The position numbers were made by a program, and so were the translations under genes. 46,946 nt of DNA from Candidatus Eisenbergiella merdavium. Lineage in GTDB: Bacteria; Bacillota; Clostridia; Lachnospirales; Lachnospiraceae. Numbering within the stretch: the stretch's first letter is position 1; each line of letters opens with the position of its first letter. This document shows, piece by piece, positions 7,461-16,452 of the stretch. Under the pieces are notes generated by a model. It ran no database searches. It was not told the origin of the DNA and saw only the letters and a list, made by a program, of their open reading frames with translations. The stretch spans positions 1 through 46,946 of the forward strand of contig DWWS01000041.1 of NCBI GenBank assembly GCA_019119595.1. The letters are read 5' to 3'.

Positions 7461-9968
7461 ATGGATTCTGTACGTTTCTTACTGAATGACAACTGGAAAT
7501 TTTATCTGGGCGAGGCCGAGGACGCCTGGTATAAGGGATACGACGATTCTTCCTGGGAGGACGTTACGCTCCCCCACGACTGGTCGGTGAGCCTTCCTTT
7601 TTCTAAGGAATATTCCAGCGGAACCGGCTATCTTGCGGGCGGAACCGGCTGGTACCGGCTTCGTTTTTCGCTTCCCGAGGAATACAGGGGAAAGAAAATT
7701 TCCATCTGCTTCGACGGGATCTACAAAAACAGCCAGATCTGGTGCAACAGCTATTATCTTGGAAAGCGGCCCAACGGCTATATTCCGGTGCGCTACGACA
7801 TCAGCAGCGTCGCCTGCTTCCGAAACGCCGACGGCTCGGGCGCGGAAAATGAGATCACCGTCAGGGTCACGCATACGGATATCGCGGATTCCCGCTGGTT
7901 TACCGGCTCCGGCATCACCAGAAGGGCTTACGTGCTCATCGAGGAAAACGTCCATCCCGTGCCTTACGGCATTTTCTTTTCTACGCTTTACGGAGATGAT
8001 GGAAAAAGTGCCCAGGTGGAGATTTCCCATGAGCTGACCAATGAAACCGAAAAAAACGCCGCCGTGACTGTCAAAAGCAGCCTGATCTCCCCTTCCGGAA
8101 AGCAGGTTTTAGAGGTGAGCTCCTGCGTGGATTTTAAGCCGCAGGAAAGCAGGACCGTCGTGCTGAACGGCCGCGTGGAGAACCCGCAGCTCTGGTCGCC
8201 CGCCTCTCCCACGCTGTATACGCTGATCACCGAGCTGTCCGTCAACGGCCAGCCCTCCTATCAGGTATATGAGGGCAGCGTGGGCATCCGCACCTTCCGC
8301 TTTGACGCCGATAAGGGCTTCTTCCTCAACGGCAGCAGCATGAAGCTGAAGGGCGTGTGCGTCCATCATGACGCGGGCTGTCTCGGAGCCGCCGTGACGG
8401 AGGAGGTCTGGGAGCGCCGTCTTCTTGCCTTAAAGGAAATGGGCTGCAACGCCATCCGCACCAGCCACAACCCTCACATGCCTCAGCTTTACGACCTGTG
8501 CGACAGGCTGGGCTTTTTGATGATGGGAGAAGCCTTCGACGAGTGGGAAAACGCGAAAAACAAGTGGTCCACCGGACACAACGTATATCCGCCCAGGCAT
8601 CAGGGCTACTTTGAGGACTTCCCCCAGTGGCATGAAAAAGACCTTGCCGACATGATCCTGCGTGACCGCAATCACCCTTCCGTCATCCTCTGGAGCATCG
8701 GAAACGAGATCGATTATCCCAACGATCCCTACTGCCATCCGCTGTTCTCGGAAATGACGGGAAACAACGACGCCAACAAGCCGGCTGCGGAGCGGCAGTA
8801 CAATCCGGACAAGCCCAACATGGAGCGGCTTGCCCCCATCGCGGCTCATCTTGCCGAGATCGTCCGCCGCTACGACACCACCCGCCCGGTGACGCTTGCC
8901 GCCGCCTTTCCGGAGCTTTCCTCCCGGCTCCACTATTTTGACGCGCTGGATGTGGTGGGCTACAACTATAAGGAGCATCTGTATGAGGAGGATCATAAGC
9001 GTTTTCCCGCTCTGCCCTTCCTCGGCAGTGAAAACGGGCACGGTCTGAAGGAATGGAGGGCGGTCACGGAAAACGACTACATCAGCGGCCAGTTCCTCTG
9101 GACGGGGATCGACTATCTGGGCGAAGCCCACGGCTGGCCCATCCACGGCTCCTCCGCCGGGCTTCTGACCCTTGCGGGCTTTCCGAAGAACCGCTACTAC
9201 CGCAGACAGTCCTTCTGGGTGGACACCCCTGTGCTTCACCTGTCCACCGCCCCCTATACCGGCGATGTGACGGAGTATCTGCACGCCTCCGACCGCTGGA
9301 ATTATGAGGACGGCGAAAAGATCCTGGTCCGCTGCTACACCAACCTGCCCTCCGCCGAGCTGTTCTTAAACGGCCGCAGTCTGGGCAGACAGGACGGCTG
9401 GAATGAGGAGGGAAGCATGGACTGGATCGTTCCCTTTGAGGCGGGCGAGCTGTGTGTGAAGGGCTATCCTGCGGAGACTGACGGAAAAGCTTCCAAAGAA
9501 AATTCCGAAAAAGAAAACGCGGAACCCGTCACCTTCCTTCTTTGCACCACCGGCGAACCGGAGCGGCTGCTTTTAAAACGCTGGGCTTCCCAGGACGGCC
9601 TTTCCGACAGCCGGAAATCCCGCTCTGGTGCTTCCGCCCTGCGGCAGCTTCCCTCCCGGGCGGCAGACAGAACAGCGGACAGGACGGCAGGCCATGTGGA
9701 GCAGATCGAGATCACCCTTGCCGACCATGACGGAAACACCGTCGCCCACAGGGATCTCCCCGTAACGGTGTCCGTATCCGGCCCCGGCGTTCTTCTGGGA
9801 CTGGAAAACGGCGACCTGGCGGACAACACCCCCTACTCTGAGCCCGTGCGCAGCACGCTGGACGGCAGGCTGATCGCATATGTCCGCAGGACGGGCGAAG
9901 GGGATATTCTCGTAAACGTCAGCGCCGGGGACTGCGCGGAGGCCTCCATCCGCCTTCCGGAGGACTGA
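7461..9968 (+). CDS. GH2 family glycosidase, probable beta-galactosidase
   Basis: An 835-residue retaining glycosidase. The order is the usual GH2 one: sugar-binding domain (WKFYLGEAEDAW, GTGWYRLRF), immunoglobulin-like domain, TIM barrel, then two C-terminal beta domains. The acid/base should be E416 in SIGNEIDY and the nucleophile E524 in GSENGHG. The longer open frame beginning at 7140 overlaps the AraC gene and is not used: ATG 7461 has GGAGG five bases before it. It is cytoplasmic, with no signal peptide. The region around residues 735-755 is low complexity (ADRTADRTAGH). It follows the AraC regulator by 199 bases and would remove beta-galactose or a related residue; GH2 also contains glucuronidases and mannosidases, so the substrate is inferred. 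Confidence 0.88.
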   Translation: MDSVRFLLNDNWKFYLGEAEDAWYKGYDDSSWEDVTLPHDWSVSLPFSKEYSSGTGYLAGGTGWYRLRFSLPEEYRGKKISICFDGIYKNSQIWCNSYYLGKRPNGYIPVRYDISSVACFRNADGSGAENEITVRVTHTDIADSRWFTGSGITRRAYVLIEENVHPVPYGIFFSTLYGDDGKSAQVEISHELTNETEKNAAVTVKSSLISPSGKQVLEVSSCVDFKPQESRTVVLNGRVENPQLWSPASPTLYTLITELSVNGQPSYQVYEGSVGIRTFRFDADKGFFLNGSSMKLKGVCVHHDAGCLGAAVTEEVWERRLLALKEMGCNAIRTSHNPHMPQLYDLCDRLGFLMMGEAFDEWENAKNKWSTGHNVYPPRHQGYFEDFPQWHEKDLADMILRDRNHPSVILWSIGNEIDYPNDPYCHPLFSEMTGNNDANKPAAERQYNPDKPNMERLAPIAAHLAEIVRRYDTTRPVTLAAAFPELSSRLHYFDALDVVGYNYKEHLYEEDHKRFPALPFLGSENGHGLKEWRAVTENDYISGQFLWTGIDYLGEAHGWPIHGSSAGLLTLAGFPKNRYYRRQSFWVDTPVLHLSTAPYTGDVTEYLHASDRWNYEDGEKILVRCYTNLPSAELFLNGRSLGRQDGWNEEGSMDWIVPFEAGELCVKGYPAETDGKASKENSEKENAEPVTFLLCTTGEPERLLLKRWASQDGLSDSRKSRSGASALRQLPSRAADRTADRTAGHVEQIEITLADHDGNTVAHRDLPVTVSVSGPGVLLGLENGDLADNTPYSEPVRSTLDGRLIAYVRRTGEGDILVNVSAGDCAEASIRLPED

Positions 9969-10096
9969 TCCTCCGCTTTCCCATACACCAAAACCCCAGG
10001 GAGCCGCGGGCCTTTCCCGCCTGCGGCCCCTGGGCTTCCGGAGAACAAAAGAGGCATCCGGCTCATTTTTCATAAAAAGCGGAAAGGATATCTGAC

Positions 10097-11506
10097 ATGA
10101 ACGCCTTCTCATCACCGCACAAAAAAAGCATCAGGAGCATCGTTCGCACCAGACTGTATGACAAAAGCCTGAGCCGCATTGACACGCCGCAGGGAACGCT
10201 GTCCCTGTTTTCCATTTTTCTGCCCCTGCTGGTGGAGTCCCTTCTCACCAACTCCATGGGAACGGTCAACACGCTGATCTTAAGCCAGTATTCCGACGAC
10301 GCGGTAGCGGCTGTTGGGACGGCAAACCAGCTTCTTGGCATGATCTACACCTTTTACACAGTGATCAGCACGGGCGCCAGCATCTTCATCAGCCACCGCC
10401 TGGGCGCGAAAAAAAGGGATCAGGCGTCGGACGCCGCTTTCACCGCCATTCTCTGCAGCTTTGTGCTGAGTCTTCTGGTGGGAGGCGTGCTGTCCCTGTT
10501 CGCCGTATCCCTTATGAAAATGATGAATCTGACCGGACAGGTGCTTGCGGACGCGACGCTTTATTTCCGCATCTGTGTCTCCTTCTCCTTTTTTCAGGCG
10601 CTGATCTCTTCCATCTCCGCGATCTTCCGCAGCTACGGCAAGCCGAAGATCGCGGTGGCGGCCTCCCTGTTCATGAACTTCATGAATGCGGTCTTAAATA
10701 TCATCGTGATCTTCCGCCCCTTCGAGACACCCCTGTACGGTGTGTCCGGGATCGCCGTCACCAGCGTGATGAGCCGCGGCTCGGCCTTTCTTCTGATCGC
10801 GGTCTGCCTGGCCAAAAGCTCTCTTGATCTGCAGTTTCGGAAAAAGAACTGGAAAACGCTCAAGTGCATCGGAAGCATCCTGCATATCGGGCTTCCGGGC
10901 GGGATCAGCTCCATGTCCTATTCCGTTTCCCAGGTGGTGACCACCTCCATCCTGGCGATCCTTGGAACCACGGCCATCTCCACAAAGATCTATCTGTCCA
11001 GCATATTTTTCTACATATATGTAGTAGGAATGTCACTGGGCTCCGCCACCTCGCTGATCATCGGCTGGCTTGTGGGAGCGGAGGAATATGACAAGGCGTA
11101 CCGCCTGAACCTGCAGAATCTGCGGATCGCCGTTCTTCTGAATCTGGCCGGGTCCACACTGATCTGCATCTTCGGCAGGCCCCTGCTTAAGCTGTTCACC
11201 GATGATCCCGCCATTTTCGCCCTGGCCGCTCCCATCTTTTTCGTGGACATTTTCGTGGAGATCGGCCGCGCCTTCAACCACATCGAGGACAACTCCCTGC
11301 GCGGCGCGGGCGACGTGATGTTTTCCATGGTGATTTCCATCTTCTCCTCCTGGGCCATGAGCATCCTGTTTTCCTATCTTCTTGGCGTCCGTCTGGGCCT
11401 TGGCCTCACCGGCTGCTGGATCGCCTTCATGATGGACGAGCTGTTCCGCGGCCTGACCTTCTTCTTCCGCTGGCGTTCCAGGCGCTGGACGAGGAAATAT
11501 ATCTGA
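10097..11506 (+). CDS. MATE-family multidrug/metabolite efflux transporter
   Basis: A 469-residue polytopic membrane protein with about 12 predicted membrane segments and internal two-fold symmetry typical of MATE antiporters, which export organic cations or metabolites against Na+ or H+. Recognisable family segments include LPLLVESLLTNSMGTVNTLIL at the first helix and GLPGGISSMSYSVSQ in the second half. AAAGGA lies about 10 nt before ATG 10097. It is 128 bases downstream of GH2 on the same strand, possibly co-transcribed, and is closed by a strong terminator. Confidence 0.88.
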   Translation: MNAFSSPHKKSIRSIVRTRLYDKSLSRIDTPQGTLSLFSIFLPLLVESLLTNSMGTVNTLILSQYSDDAVAAVGTANQLLGMIYTFYTVISTGASIFISHRLGAKKRDQASDAAFTAILCSFVLSLLVGGVLSLFAVSLMKMMNLTGQVLADATLYFRICVSFSFFQALISSISAIFRSYGKPKIAVAASLFMNFMNAVLNIIVIFRPFETPLYGVSGIAVTSVMSRGSAFLLIAVCLAKSSLDLQFRKKNWKTLKCIGSILHIGLPGGISSMSYSVSQVVTTSILAILGTTAISTKIYLSSIFFYIYVVGMSLGSATSLIIGWLVGAEEYDKAYRLNLQNLRIAVLLNLAGSTLICIFGRPLLKLFTDDPAIFALAAPIFFVDIFVEIGRAFNHIEDNSLRGAGDVMFSMVISIFSSWAMSILFSYLLGVRLGLGLTGCWIAFMMDELFRGLTFFFRWRSRRWTRKYI

Positions 11507-11568
11507 GGCTTCGCACAGAAAATGCGGGTATTACGAGAAAAAACGGAATTTCATATGAAACAAAAAAG

Positions 11569-11619
11569 GCTGAAGCCGGTTGGTGTCCGCCGCACTAAGC
11601 GGCAGCCCTCGGCTTCAGC
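11569..11619. terminator. Bidirectional terminator between MATE and XRE genes
   Basis: Perfect 10-bp arms GCTGAAGCCG (11569-11578) and CGGCTTCAGC (11610-11619) enclose a second CCGC/GCGG hairpin, and GAAACA/TGTTTC pairs outside. An A-run to the left and T-rich sequence to the right suit convergent use by the MATE (+) and XRE (-) genes. Confidence 0.75.
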
Positions 11620-11718
11620 TCCTCTGTTTCAAAACAGATGTTTTATACCGTTTCCGTATGCCGGCACATAGCCCATTTTGTAATCCGGAATTTTCTTTTT
11701 CCCCGTTCTGCCAGTATT

Positions 11719-12066
11719 TTATTTCAGATCCCGATTATCCCGAAGCGCCATCTTTGCCGACTTGAGGATATAGCTCAGCACGCGGATCTCATAATCGCTG
11801 CAGTCGGCGGTTGTCTCCAGGATCTCCTTTTCAAACACGGGCTTACAGCAGACCACGCTGTCACGCAGAAGCTCATCCGTGGAAACGGACAGCACATTCG
11901 CAATATCCACCAGGGTCGCCAGGCTGGGATTTCCCGTTCCGGATTCCAGGTTGCTGATGTGGACCTCGCTGATCCCGACCTCCTCCGCCAGTCTGGCCTG
12001 CGTCATTTCCGCTTTCTTCCTCGCCGCCTTGATCCGTCTGCCCATCGCCTTGCTGTTTACTGCCAT
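11719..12066 (-). CDS. XRE-family (Cro/CI-type) transcriptional regulator
   Basis: 115 residues. Residues ~10-65 form a lambda-repressor-like helix-turn-helix (MTQARLAEEVGISEVHISNLESGTGNPSL gives helices 2 and 3). The rest is a short C-terminal region containing DSVVCCKPVFEKEIL. It is divergent from the unknown gene at 12310, with a 12-bp inverted repeat in the shared intergenic region, so autoregulation together with control of that neighbour is likely. Similar small regulators in Clostridia control nearby single genes, and the signal is unknown. Confidence 0.88.
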   Translation of the reverse strand: MAVNSKAMGRRIKAARKKAEMTQARLAEEVGISEVHISNLESGTGNPSLATLVDIANVLSVSTDELLRDSVVCCKPVFEKEILETTADCSDYEIRVLSYILKSAKMALRDNRDLK

Positions 12067-12101
12067 TTCCGCCCACCTTCTTTCCCGATCGCAATTTCAA
12101 C

Positions 12102-12178
12102 TTAAACTAATACTATTGTAACCATCGTGAAAGTATAATATAATAAACTCACAAAGTATTTTTATCGTATTAGTTTAA
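12102..12178. promoter_or_regulatory. 12-bp inverted repeat, likely XRE operator
   Basis: TTAAACTAATAC (12102-12113) and GTATTAGTTTAA (12167-12178) are exact reverse complements separated by 53 bases of AT-rich promoter sequence. The two arms flank the promoters of both divergent genes, as expected for a looped or doubly bound repressor operator. Confidence 0.65.
12116..12144 (+). promoter_or_regulatory. SigA-type promoter of the unknown gene at 12310
   Basis: TTGTAA (12116-12121), a 17-base spacer, then TATAAT (12139-12144). It sits between the two operator arms. This would give a 5' UTR of about 155 bases. Confidence 0.6.
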
Positions 12179-12309
12179 TTCCAGTGCACGGATTCCAAAA
12201 TCTGCCTCTATTACCACAGATCACGTAATATTTTCATTTTTTTCGGGAAATCCTTATTAAGGAGACTTTCTCCTGACAGACAGGAAGACGAAGGAAAGGA
12301 CTCGACGAT

Positions 12310-12921
12310 ATGGATTTGAACTCACCCGAAATACAGAAGCTTTTGGCAGCCGTCACCGACCGGACCGAAAAGGGAGACATCACCTGGGAGGTGCTGGAAT
12401 ATGACCCGATCGGATTCATGACGGAAATGGGAGTGGAATTTGACGGCTCTGAAACCGAAAATTTTGCACAGAATATTACCTTCCTGTGCCATCTGAAAAA
12501 GGGACGTACTATCTGGCTGGAAGCCTATGAATCCCTTGGTTTCCCGACGCCCGGCGGCTTTCCCGCTCCGGGGGACGGCTGTTCTCTGAGAGGGCTGGCA
12601 TATATCACAATCCGCATTCTTTCTTCCCGGGGGCAGATCCTCTACCGCTGCGGCAGTATCGTTCAAAATCGTCGGCACGCGCTTCTGCTCTGTCTTCTGT
12701 GCGACGCTGTATTCATCTCCACACAGGACACCTTTTCCCACATGCCTCAAAACGATCCCGGCCGTTTTCTCGCCTATCTGAGCCAGTTCGACGACAGCGG
12801 CAGCCTGGTCTGCCATCCTCTCACCCGGCTCATGACGGATTTCTATCGGTATAACAGGTGCATGGATTTTCATTTTCTCGCCATGACCTGCACCAATGGC
12901 CTTAAGAAGAAAAAGGGGTGA
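12310..12921 (+). CDS. Unknown protein divergent from XRE regulator
   Basis: 203 residues with GGAAAGGA upstream of ATG 12310. I do not recognise a family. There are no clear membrane segments and no signal peptide; the protein is cysteine-containing and ends in a lysine tail (GLKKKKG). The N-terminus is acidic and helical (SPEIQKLLAAVTDRTEKG). It has its own consensus promoter and shares an operator-like repeat with the XRE gene, suggesting the two form a small regulated unit. Confidence 0.7.
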   Translation: MDLNSPEIQKLLAAVTDRTEKGDITWEVLEYDPIGFMTEMGVEFDGSETENFAQNITFLCHLKKGRTIWLEAYESLGFPTPGGFPAPGDGCSLRGLAYITIRILSSRGQILYRCGSIVQNRRHALLLCLLCDAVFISTQDTFSHMPQNDPGRFLAYLSQFDDSGSLVCHPLTRLMTDFYRYNRCMDFHFLAMTCTNGLKKKKG

Positions 12922-12957
12922 AAAAAGCGCCTCTTTCGCACAAGTCGAAAGAAGCGC
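12921..12957 (-). terminator. Terminator of the AraC gene at 12961
   Basis: Hairpin GCGCCTCTTTCG (12927-12938) / CGAAAGAAGCGC (12946-12957) with one mismatch, followed on the minus strand by six T (12921-12926). It directly abuts the end of the convergent gene at 12921. Confidence 0.75.
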
Positions 12958-12960
12958 CGC

Positions 12961-13893
12961 TCAGCCGCCGGAGGCATTCCGGCCGTTCATCCCTTCCCTG
13001 GCATACTCCGTTGGGGATTTGCCGGTATATTTTTTGAAAACCCTGCTGAAATAGTATTCGTCAGAAAAGCCCACCCGGCTTCCGATCACAGACATCTTCA
13101 GGGATGTATTCAGGATCAGGGCTCTGGCATGATTGATGCGCACCCTGTTCAGATAGCGGAAAATGGTTTCTCCGGTAGCTTTTTTAAAGGTCCGGTTCAT
13201 ATAGTCGAAATTGCCGCCGAACTCCTTTTCCAGAAGCTCACCCGTGATATCCGACGCGTATTCCCGGTTCAGATAATGCAGAAGCTCCTGAGCCACTCGG
13301 AAGGAACGGGGCTGGGACTGTATGTACTGCGCCGTTTCCGTGGTGACATAGCTTCTCGCGATCTCGGTGAAGGCCTCAAGAACCCTGCAGGCAACCTGTA
13401 TCTTATAGCTTTCAAGCTGTCTGGTATTTTTCCCCGCCGCCTCGTTGAAAAGCTCCGTTACCCGGACCAGGCTTCCATAATCGGACATGTGGTACAGCTT
13501 GGGCAGATAAAGGCTTTCCCCCTCACATTTTTCATAGCTGAAAATATTGCTCTGGATGGAGGAACGCCTGTTTTCCAGAAGCAGTCTCTGAAAATCCTCC
13601 ATCCCGCTTTCATCGATCCTCCGGATGGAGGGGTGGCGGAAATGGATATAAAAATATTCGCACCAGGAGGCCTTTCTTCCTTCGTGGGTGCAGGCCGGGT
13701 CAAGCACGCATACATCACCCGGCAGCAGAGTCAGAGGATTCCCGTCCTCCTGCAGGTACATCGCCCCTTTTTTGATCAGATAGAGAATGTACTCGTCCGC
13801 CTTTCTGCGTTTATGCACATAGGGCGGCTCTATTACCACCGAATCCGCCAGCCTTACCGAAGGCAGGATGTGAGGATCCATCAGATAAAACAT
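12961..13893 (-). CDS. AraC-family transcriptional regulator
   Basis: 310 residues. An N-terminal cupin-like ligand domain (KADEYILYLIKKGAMYLQEDG, LLPGDVCVLDP) is followed by a helical linker and a C-terminal AraC/XylS DNA-binding domain (last ~95 residues, with GFSDEYYFSRVFKKYTGKSP as the second helix-turn-helix). GGAG lies about 12-13 nt before ATG 13893, rather far. It starts 22 bases after the LacI gene on the same strand, so the two regulators probably form an operon. Together with GH88 just upstream, it likely responds to a glycan-derived sugar. Confidence 0.87.
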   Translation of the reverse strand: MFYLMDPHILPSVRLADSVVIEPPYVHKRRKADEYILYLIKKGAMYLQEDGNPLTLLPGDVCVLDPACTHEGRKASWCEYFYIHFRHPSIRRIDESGMEDFQRLLLENRRSSIQSNIFSYEKCEGESLYLPKLYHMSDYGSLVRVTELFNEAAGKNTRQLESYKIQVACRVLEAFTEIARSYVTTETAQYIQSQPRSFRVAQELLHYLNREYASDITGELLEKEFGGNFDYMNRTFKKATGETIFRYLNRVRINHARALILNTSLKMSVIGSRVGFSDEYYFSRVFKKYTGKSPTEYAREGMNGRNASGG

Positions 13894-13915
13894 GGGCGCT
13901 TTTTGCTCCTTTTCA

Positions 13916-14953
13916 TCAGTCGTTCAGACATTTGCAGGAATCCCGGATCACCAGTCTGGATTTCACCATCTGCACCCTGGGAGGCTCCTCTCTGTGGATC
14001 ACCCGTATCGCGGTGTCTATCAGAAGCTCGCCGAACATTCTGTAATCGTAGCCCACGCAGGTCAGACGCGGCATGCAGGTTTCCGCAATATAGGTATTAT
14101 CAAAGCTCACGACGGAGATATCCTCCGGGATCCGGAAGCCCGCTTCCCGCAGGGTGCGGACCACTCCAACCGCCGTAAAATCATTGATAGCGATGATGGC
14201 GCTCGGCATGGGATGATCCTGGCGCATGAACTGGCGCATGGCCTGTGAACCGCTCTCAATATCGTAGCTGTCTCCGTCCGCGATATATTCCTCCCTCACC
14301 GGTATGCCGAATTTCCACAGCATCTGCCGGTAGCGAAGCCTTTTATCCACGGTGGACTTCACGTCTCCGCGGCCTCCGATCAGCGCGATATCCTGATGGC
14401 CGTTCTCGATCAGGAACCGGATCAGAAGCTCCATGGCCTGCCCCTCGTCGATGTTCACCTGATAGCAGTCCGCCCCGTCCAGCTTTCCGGTGACCAGCAC
14501 CGGCATGGAGCTCGCCACCTTATTGATGCTTTCCACGTACCGGGTGTCCGAAACCAGCTCGTCCACCTTTCCTCCGATCTGGATGACCGCGTCCACCCGC
14601 TGGCTGTAGAATTTTTCCAGATAGGAAAGCTCCATCTCATTGCTCCCGAGGGAATTGCACAGCATCAGAAGATAGCCCCGGGCATTCGCCGCCTTCTCAC
14701 ATTCCACCACCATCGTCGCATAGAAGGGGTTGCGGATGTCGGAAACCATCAGACCGATCACCTTCGTTTCTACACTGCTTAAGCCCCTCGCAAGAGCATT
14801 GGGCATAAAGTTATATTTTTCGATCAGAGCCTGCACTCTTGCCCTTTTTTCCTCGCTGACCCTGGCACTCCCCGTAAGTACCCTGGACACGGTGGCCGGA
14901 GAAACTCCTGCTTCCTTCGCTATGGTATATATACTTACCGTTTCCTTTTCCAT
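13916..14953 (-). CDS. LacI-family transcriptional regulator
   Basis: 345 residues starting at ATG 14953, where MEKETVSIYTIAKEAGVS opens the helix-turn-helix and AGGAAG is upstream. A 33-residue N-terminal extension in the longer open frame is not typical and lacks a ribosome site. The hinge helix is NALARGLSS, followed by a two-lobed periplasmic-binding-protein-like sensor domain. LacI proteins of this class repress sugar-use genes and release DNA when they bind the sugar. GH88 (258 bases upstream, same strand) is the most likely target. Confidence 0.9.
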   Translation of the reverse strand: MEKETVSIYTIAKEAGVSPATVSRVLTGSARVSEEKRARVQALIEKYNFMPNALARGLSSVETKVIGLMVSDIRNPFYATMVVECEKAANARGYLLMLCNSLGSNEMELSYLEKFYSQRVDAVIQIGGKVDELVSDTRYVESINKVASSMPVLVTGKLDGADCYQVNIDEGQAMELLIRFLIENGHQDIALIGGRGDVKSTVDKRLRYRQMLWKFGIPVREEYIADGDSYDIESGSQAMRQFMRQDHPMPSAIIAINDFTAVGVVRTLREAGFRIPEDISVVSFDNTYIAETCMPRLTCVGYDYRMFGELLIDTAIRVIHREEPPRVQMVKSRLVIRDSCKCLND

Positions 14954-15094
14954 GTCATTGCTTCCTATTTCTTTCCTGATGCAGATATACGCCAACGATG
15001 CCGCTCCCCTCCGGCCTTCTGCATCACAGCAGGATTTTGAAACCGGCATCATGATCTCTTTTTACATTATAATATATACCGCAGGATTTACCAG

Positions 15095-15205
15095 CCCTTT
15101 ATCCAAAAAAGTGCCGTATTCAGCCGGATTTTTATTACATTTTATGTTATATCGAACAAATGTAATCTTTCCGGCGGAATGCGGCACTTTTTTCATCCCT
15201 TTATC
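15095..15205. mobile_element. Candidate miniature inverted-repeat element (MITE-like)
   Basis: Imperfect 23-bp terminal inverted repeats (15105-15127 and 15171-15193, two mismatches) enclose a nested perfect 9-bp repeat ATTACATTT/AAATGTAAT (15134-15142, 15158-15166). The 9-base sequence CCCTTTATC occurs in direct orientation on both sides (15095-15103, 15197-15205), like a target-site duplication. The arms begin AAAAAAG and end CTTTTTT, so the unit could equally act as a bidirectional terminator for GH88. It carries no ORF. Confidence 0.5.
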
Positions 15206-15211
15206 ATTCTT

Positions 15212-16366
15212 TTACCAGTACTGCTCCCAGTCTCCCTTCAGCCTGGTGAGAGCCTCCATGTAGAAATAATCTCCCCAGGAATTGCATTCGTCCACTCCGC
15301 AGTGGTTGCAGGTGTTATAGGGCGAGTGATTGGAGTAGGTGGCATGGAGCACCAGACCATTGGAGCTGTCGTGATCCTTCACCGCATAATTGTCCCATAC
15401 GGACTTCATGATCTCGCAGGCCCTGTCGGTGTAATACCGCGCGTCCTCCTCCGGCAGGTATTTCGCCATTTCCAGCATGCCGCAGGCCGCGATCACGGCT
15501 GATGAGGAATCTCTCGGCTCGTCCGAGCCGTCCGTAAACTCAAAATCCCAGTAAGGCACAAGATCCTTCGGCAGATGGGAAAGGAAATATCCCGTCACCG
15601 TCTTGAAAGCGTCGATGTATTTCTGCTCCTTCGTGTAGCGATAGCCCAGCGCCGTGCCGTAAACGCCCCAGGCCTGCCCGCGCGCCCAAGCGGAGCCGTC
15701 GCGGTAGCCCTGGCAGGTCGCTCCGTGATCCGGCTCTCCGGTTTCCATGTTGAAAAAGAAGGTGTGCCAGGTGGAGCCGTCCTCCCGGATCACATTGGCA
15801 AGCGCCGTGTGGATGTGCTTTTCCGCGATATCCCGGTATTTCTGATCTCCCGTCTCCTCCGACGCCCAGTACAGAAGCGGCAGATTTAACAGGCAGTCAA
15901 TGATCAGCCGGTAGTTTTCCGGCGCGTTCATCGCTCCCCATGCCTGGATGAACTGTCCCTTTTCATGGAAACGGCTGATGAGCTGGTCCGCCGCCTTAAT
16001 GGCCGCCTCGCGCCCCTCCTCGTTTCCGGTCAGCTTCCAGGCCGCCACACAGGAGGGCGTATACAGAAAGCCCATGTCATGATGATCCACCATGATCTTG
16101 TTGTCGATCCTGTGCAGGAAGTCCTTCACCTGCACCTCAGCCGCCTTCCGGAAGGCCTCGTCCTTCGTATGCTCGTACGCGAGCCAAATCTCTCCCGTCC
16201 AGAAGCCGTTGGTCCAGTCCACATTTTCAATGGGCGCATAAAAGCCGTTCTCGCTGTAGGCGTTCTGAAACTTGTCCGTAAACTCAGGCAGATACTTTTT
16301 GACCTGCTCCGCGGAAAAATCCAGCGCCTGCATCACTTCTTCCCTGGTGATCTTTGAATACTCCAT
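15212..16366 (-). CDS. GH88-type unsaturated glucuronyl hydrolase
   Basis: 384 residues with an (alpha/alpha)6-barrel fold. It hydrates and cleaves the 4,5-unsaturated uronic acid left at the end of oligosaccharides by polysaccharide lyases, such as glycosaminoglycan or gellan/xanthan fragments. D97 in HHDMGF and D157 in IIDCLLNLPLLYWA correspond to the two catalytic aspartates of the Bacillus enzyme, and RDGSAWARGQAW is the conserved substrate-binding segment. Start ATG 16366 has AAAGAGG 5 nt upstream. It is cytoplasmic. It precedes LacI and AraC regulators on the same strand and feeds the kdgK/eda route found at 33-35 kb. GH105 is the nearest alternative family. Confidence 0.9.
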   Translation of the reverse strand: MEYSKITREEVMQALDFSAEQVKKYLPEFTDKFQNAYSENGFYAPIENVDWTNGFWTGEIWLAYEHTKDEAFRKAAEVQVKDFLHRIDNKIMVDHHDMGFLYTPSCVAAWKLTGNEEGREAAIKAADQLISRFHEKGQFIQAWGAMNAPENYRLIIDCLLNLPLLYWASEETGDQKYRDIAEKHIHTALANVIREDGSTWHTFFFNMETGEPDHGATCQGYRDGSAWARGQAWGVYGTALGYRYTKEQKYIDAFKTVTGYFLSHLPKDLVPYWDFEFTDGSDEPRDSSSAVIAACGMLEMAKYLPEEDARYYTDRACEIMKSVWDNYAVKDHDSSNGLVLHATYSNHSPYNTCNHCGVDECNSWGDYFYMEALTRLKGDWEQYW

Positions 16367-16452
16367 AATTACCTCTTTTCCTGCTGCCTTTGGCCAGCAA
16401 AATTTTAATTGATTTATGCAAAGTAAACTTGTTCTTTCTGCTTCTGATATCA

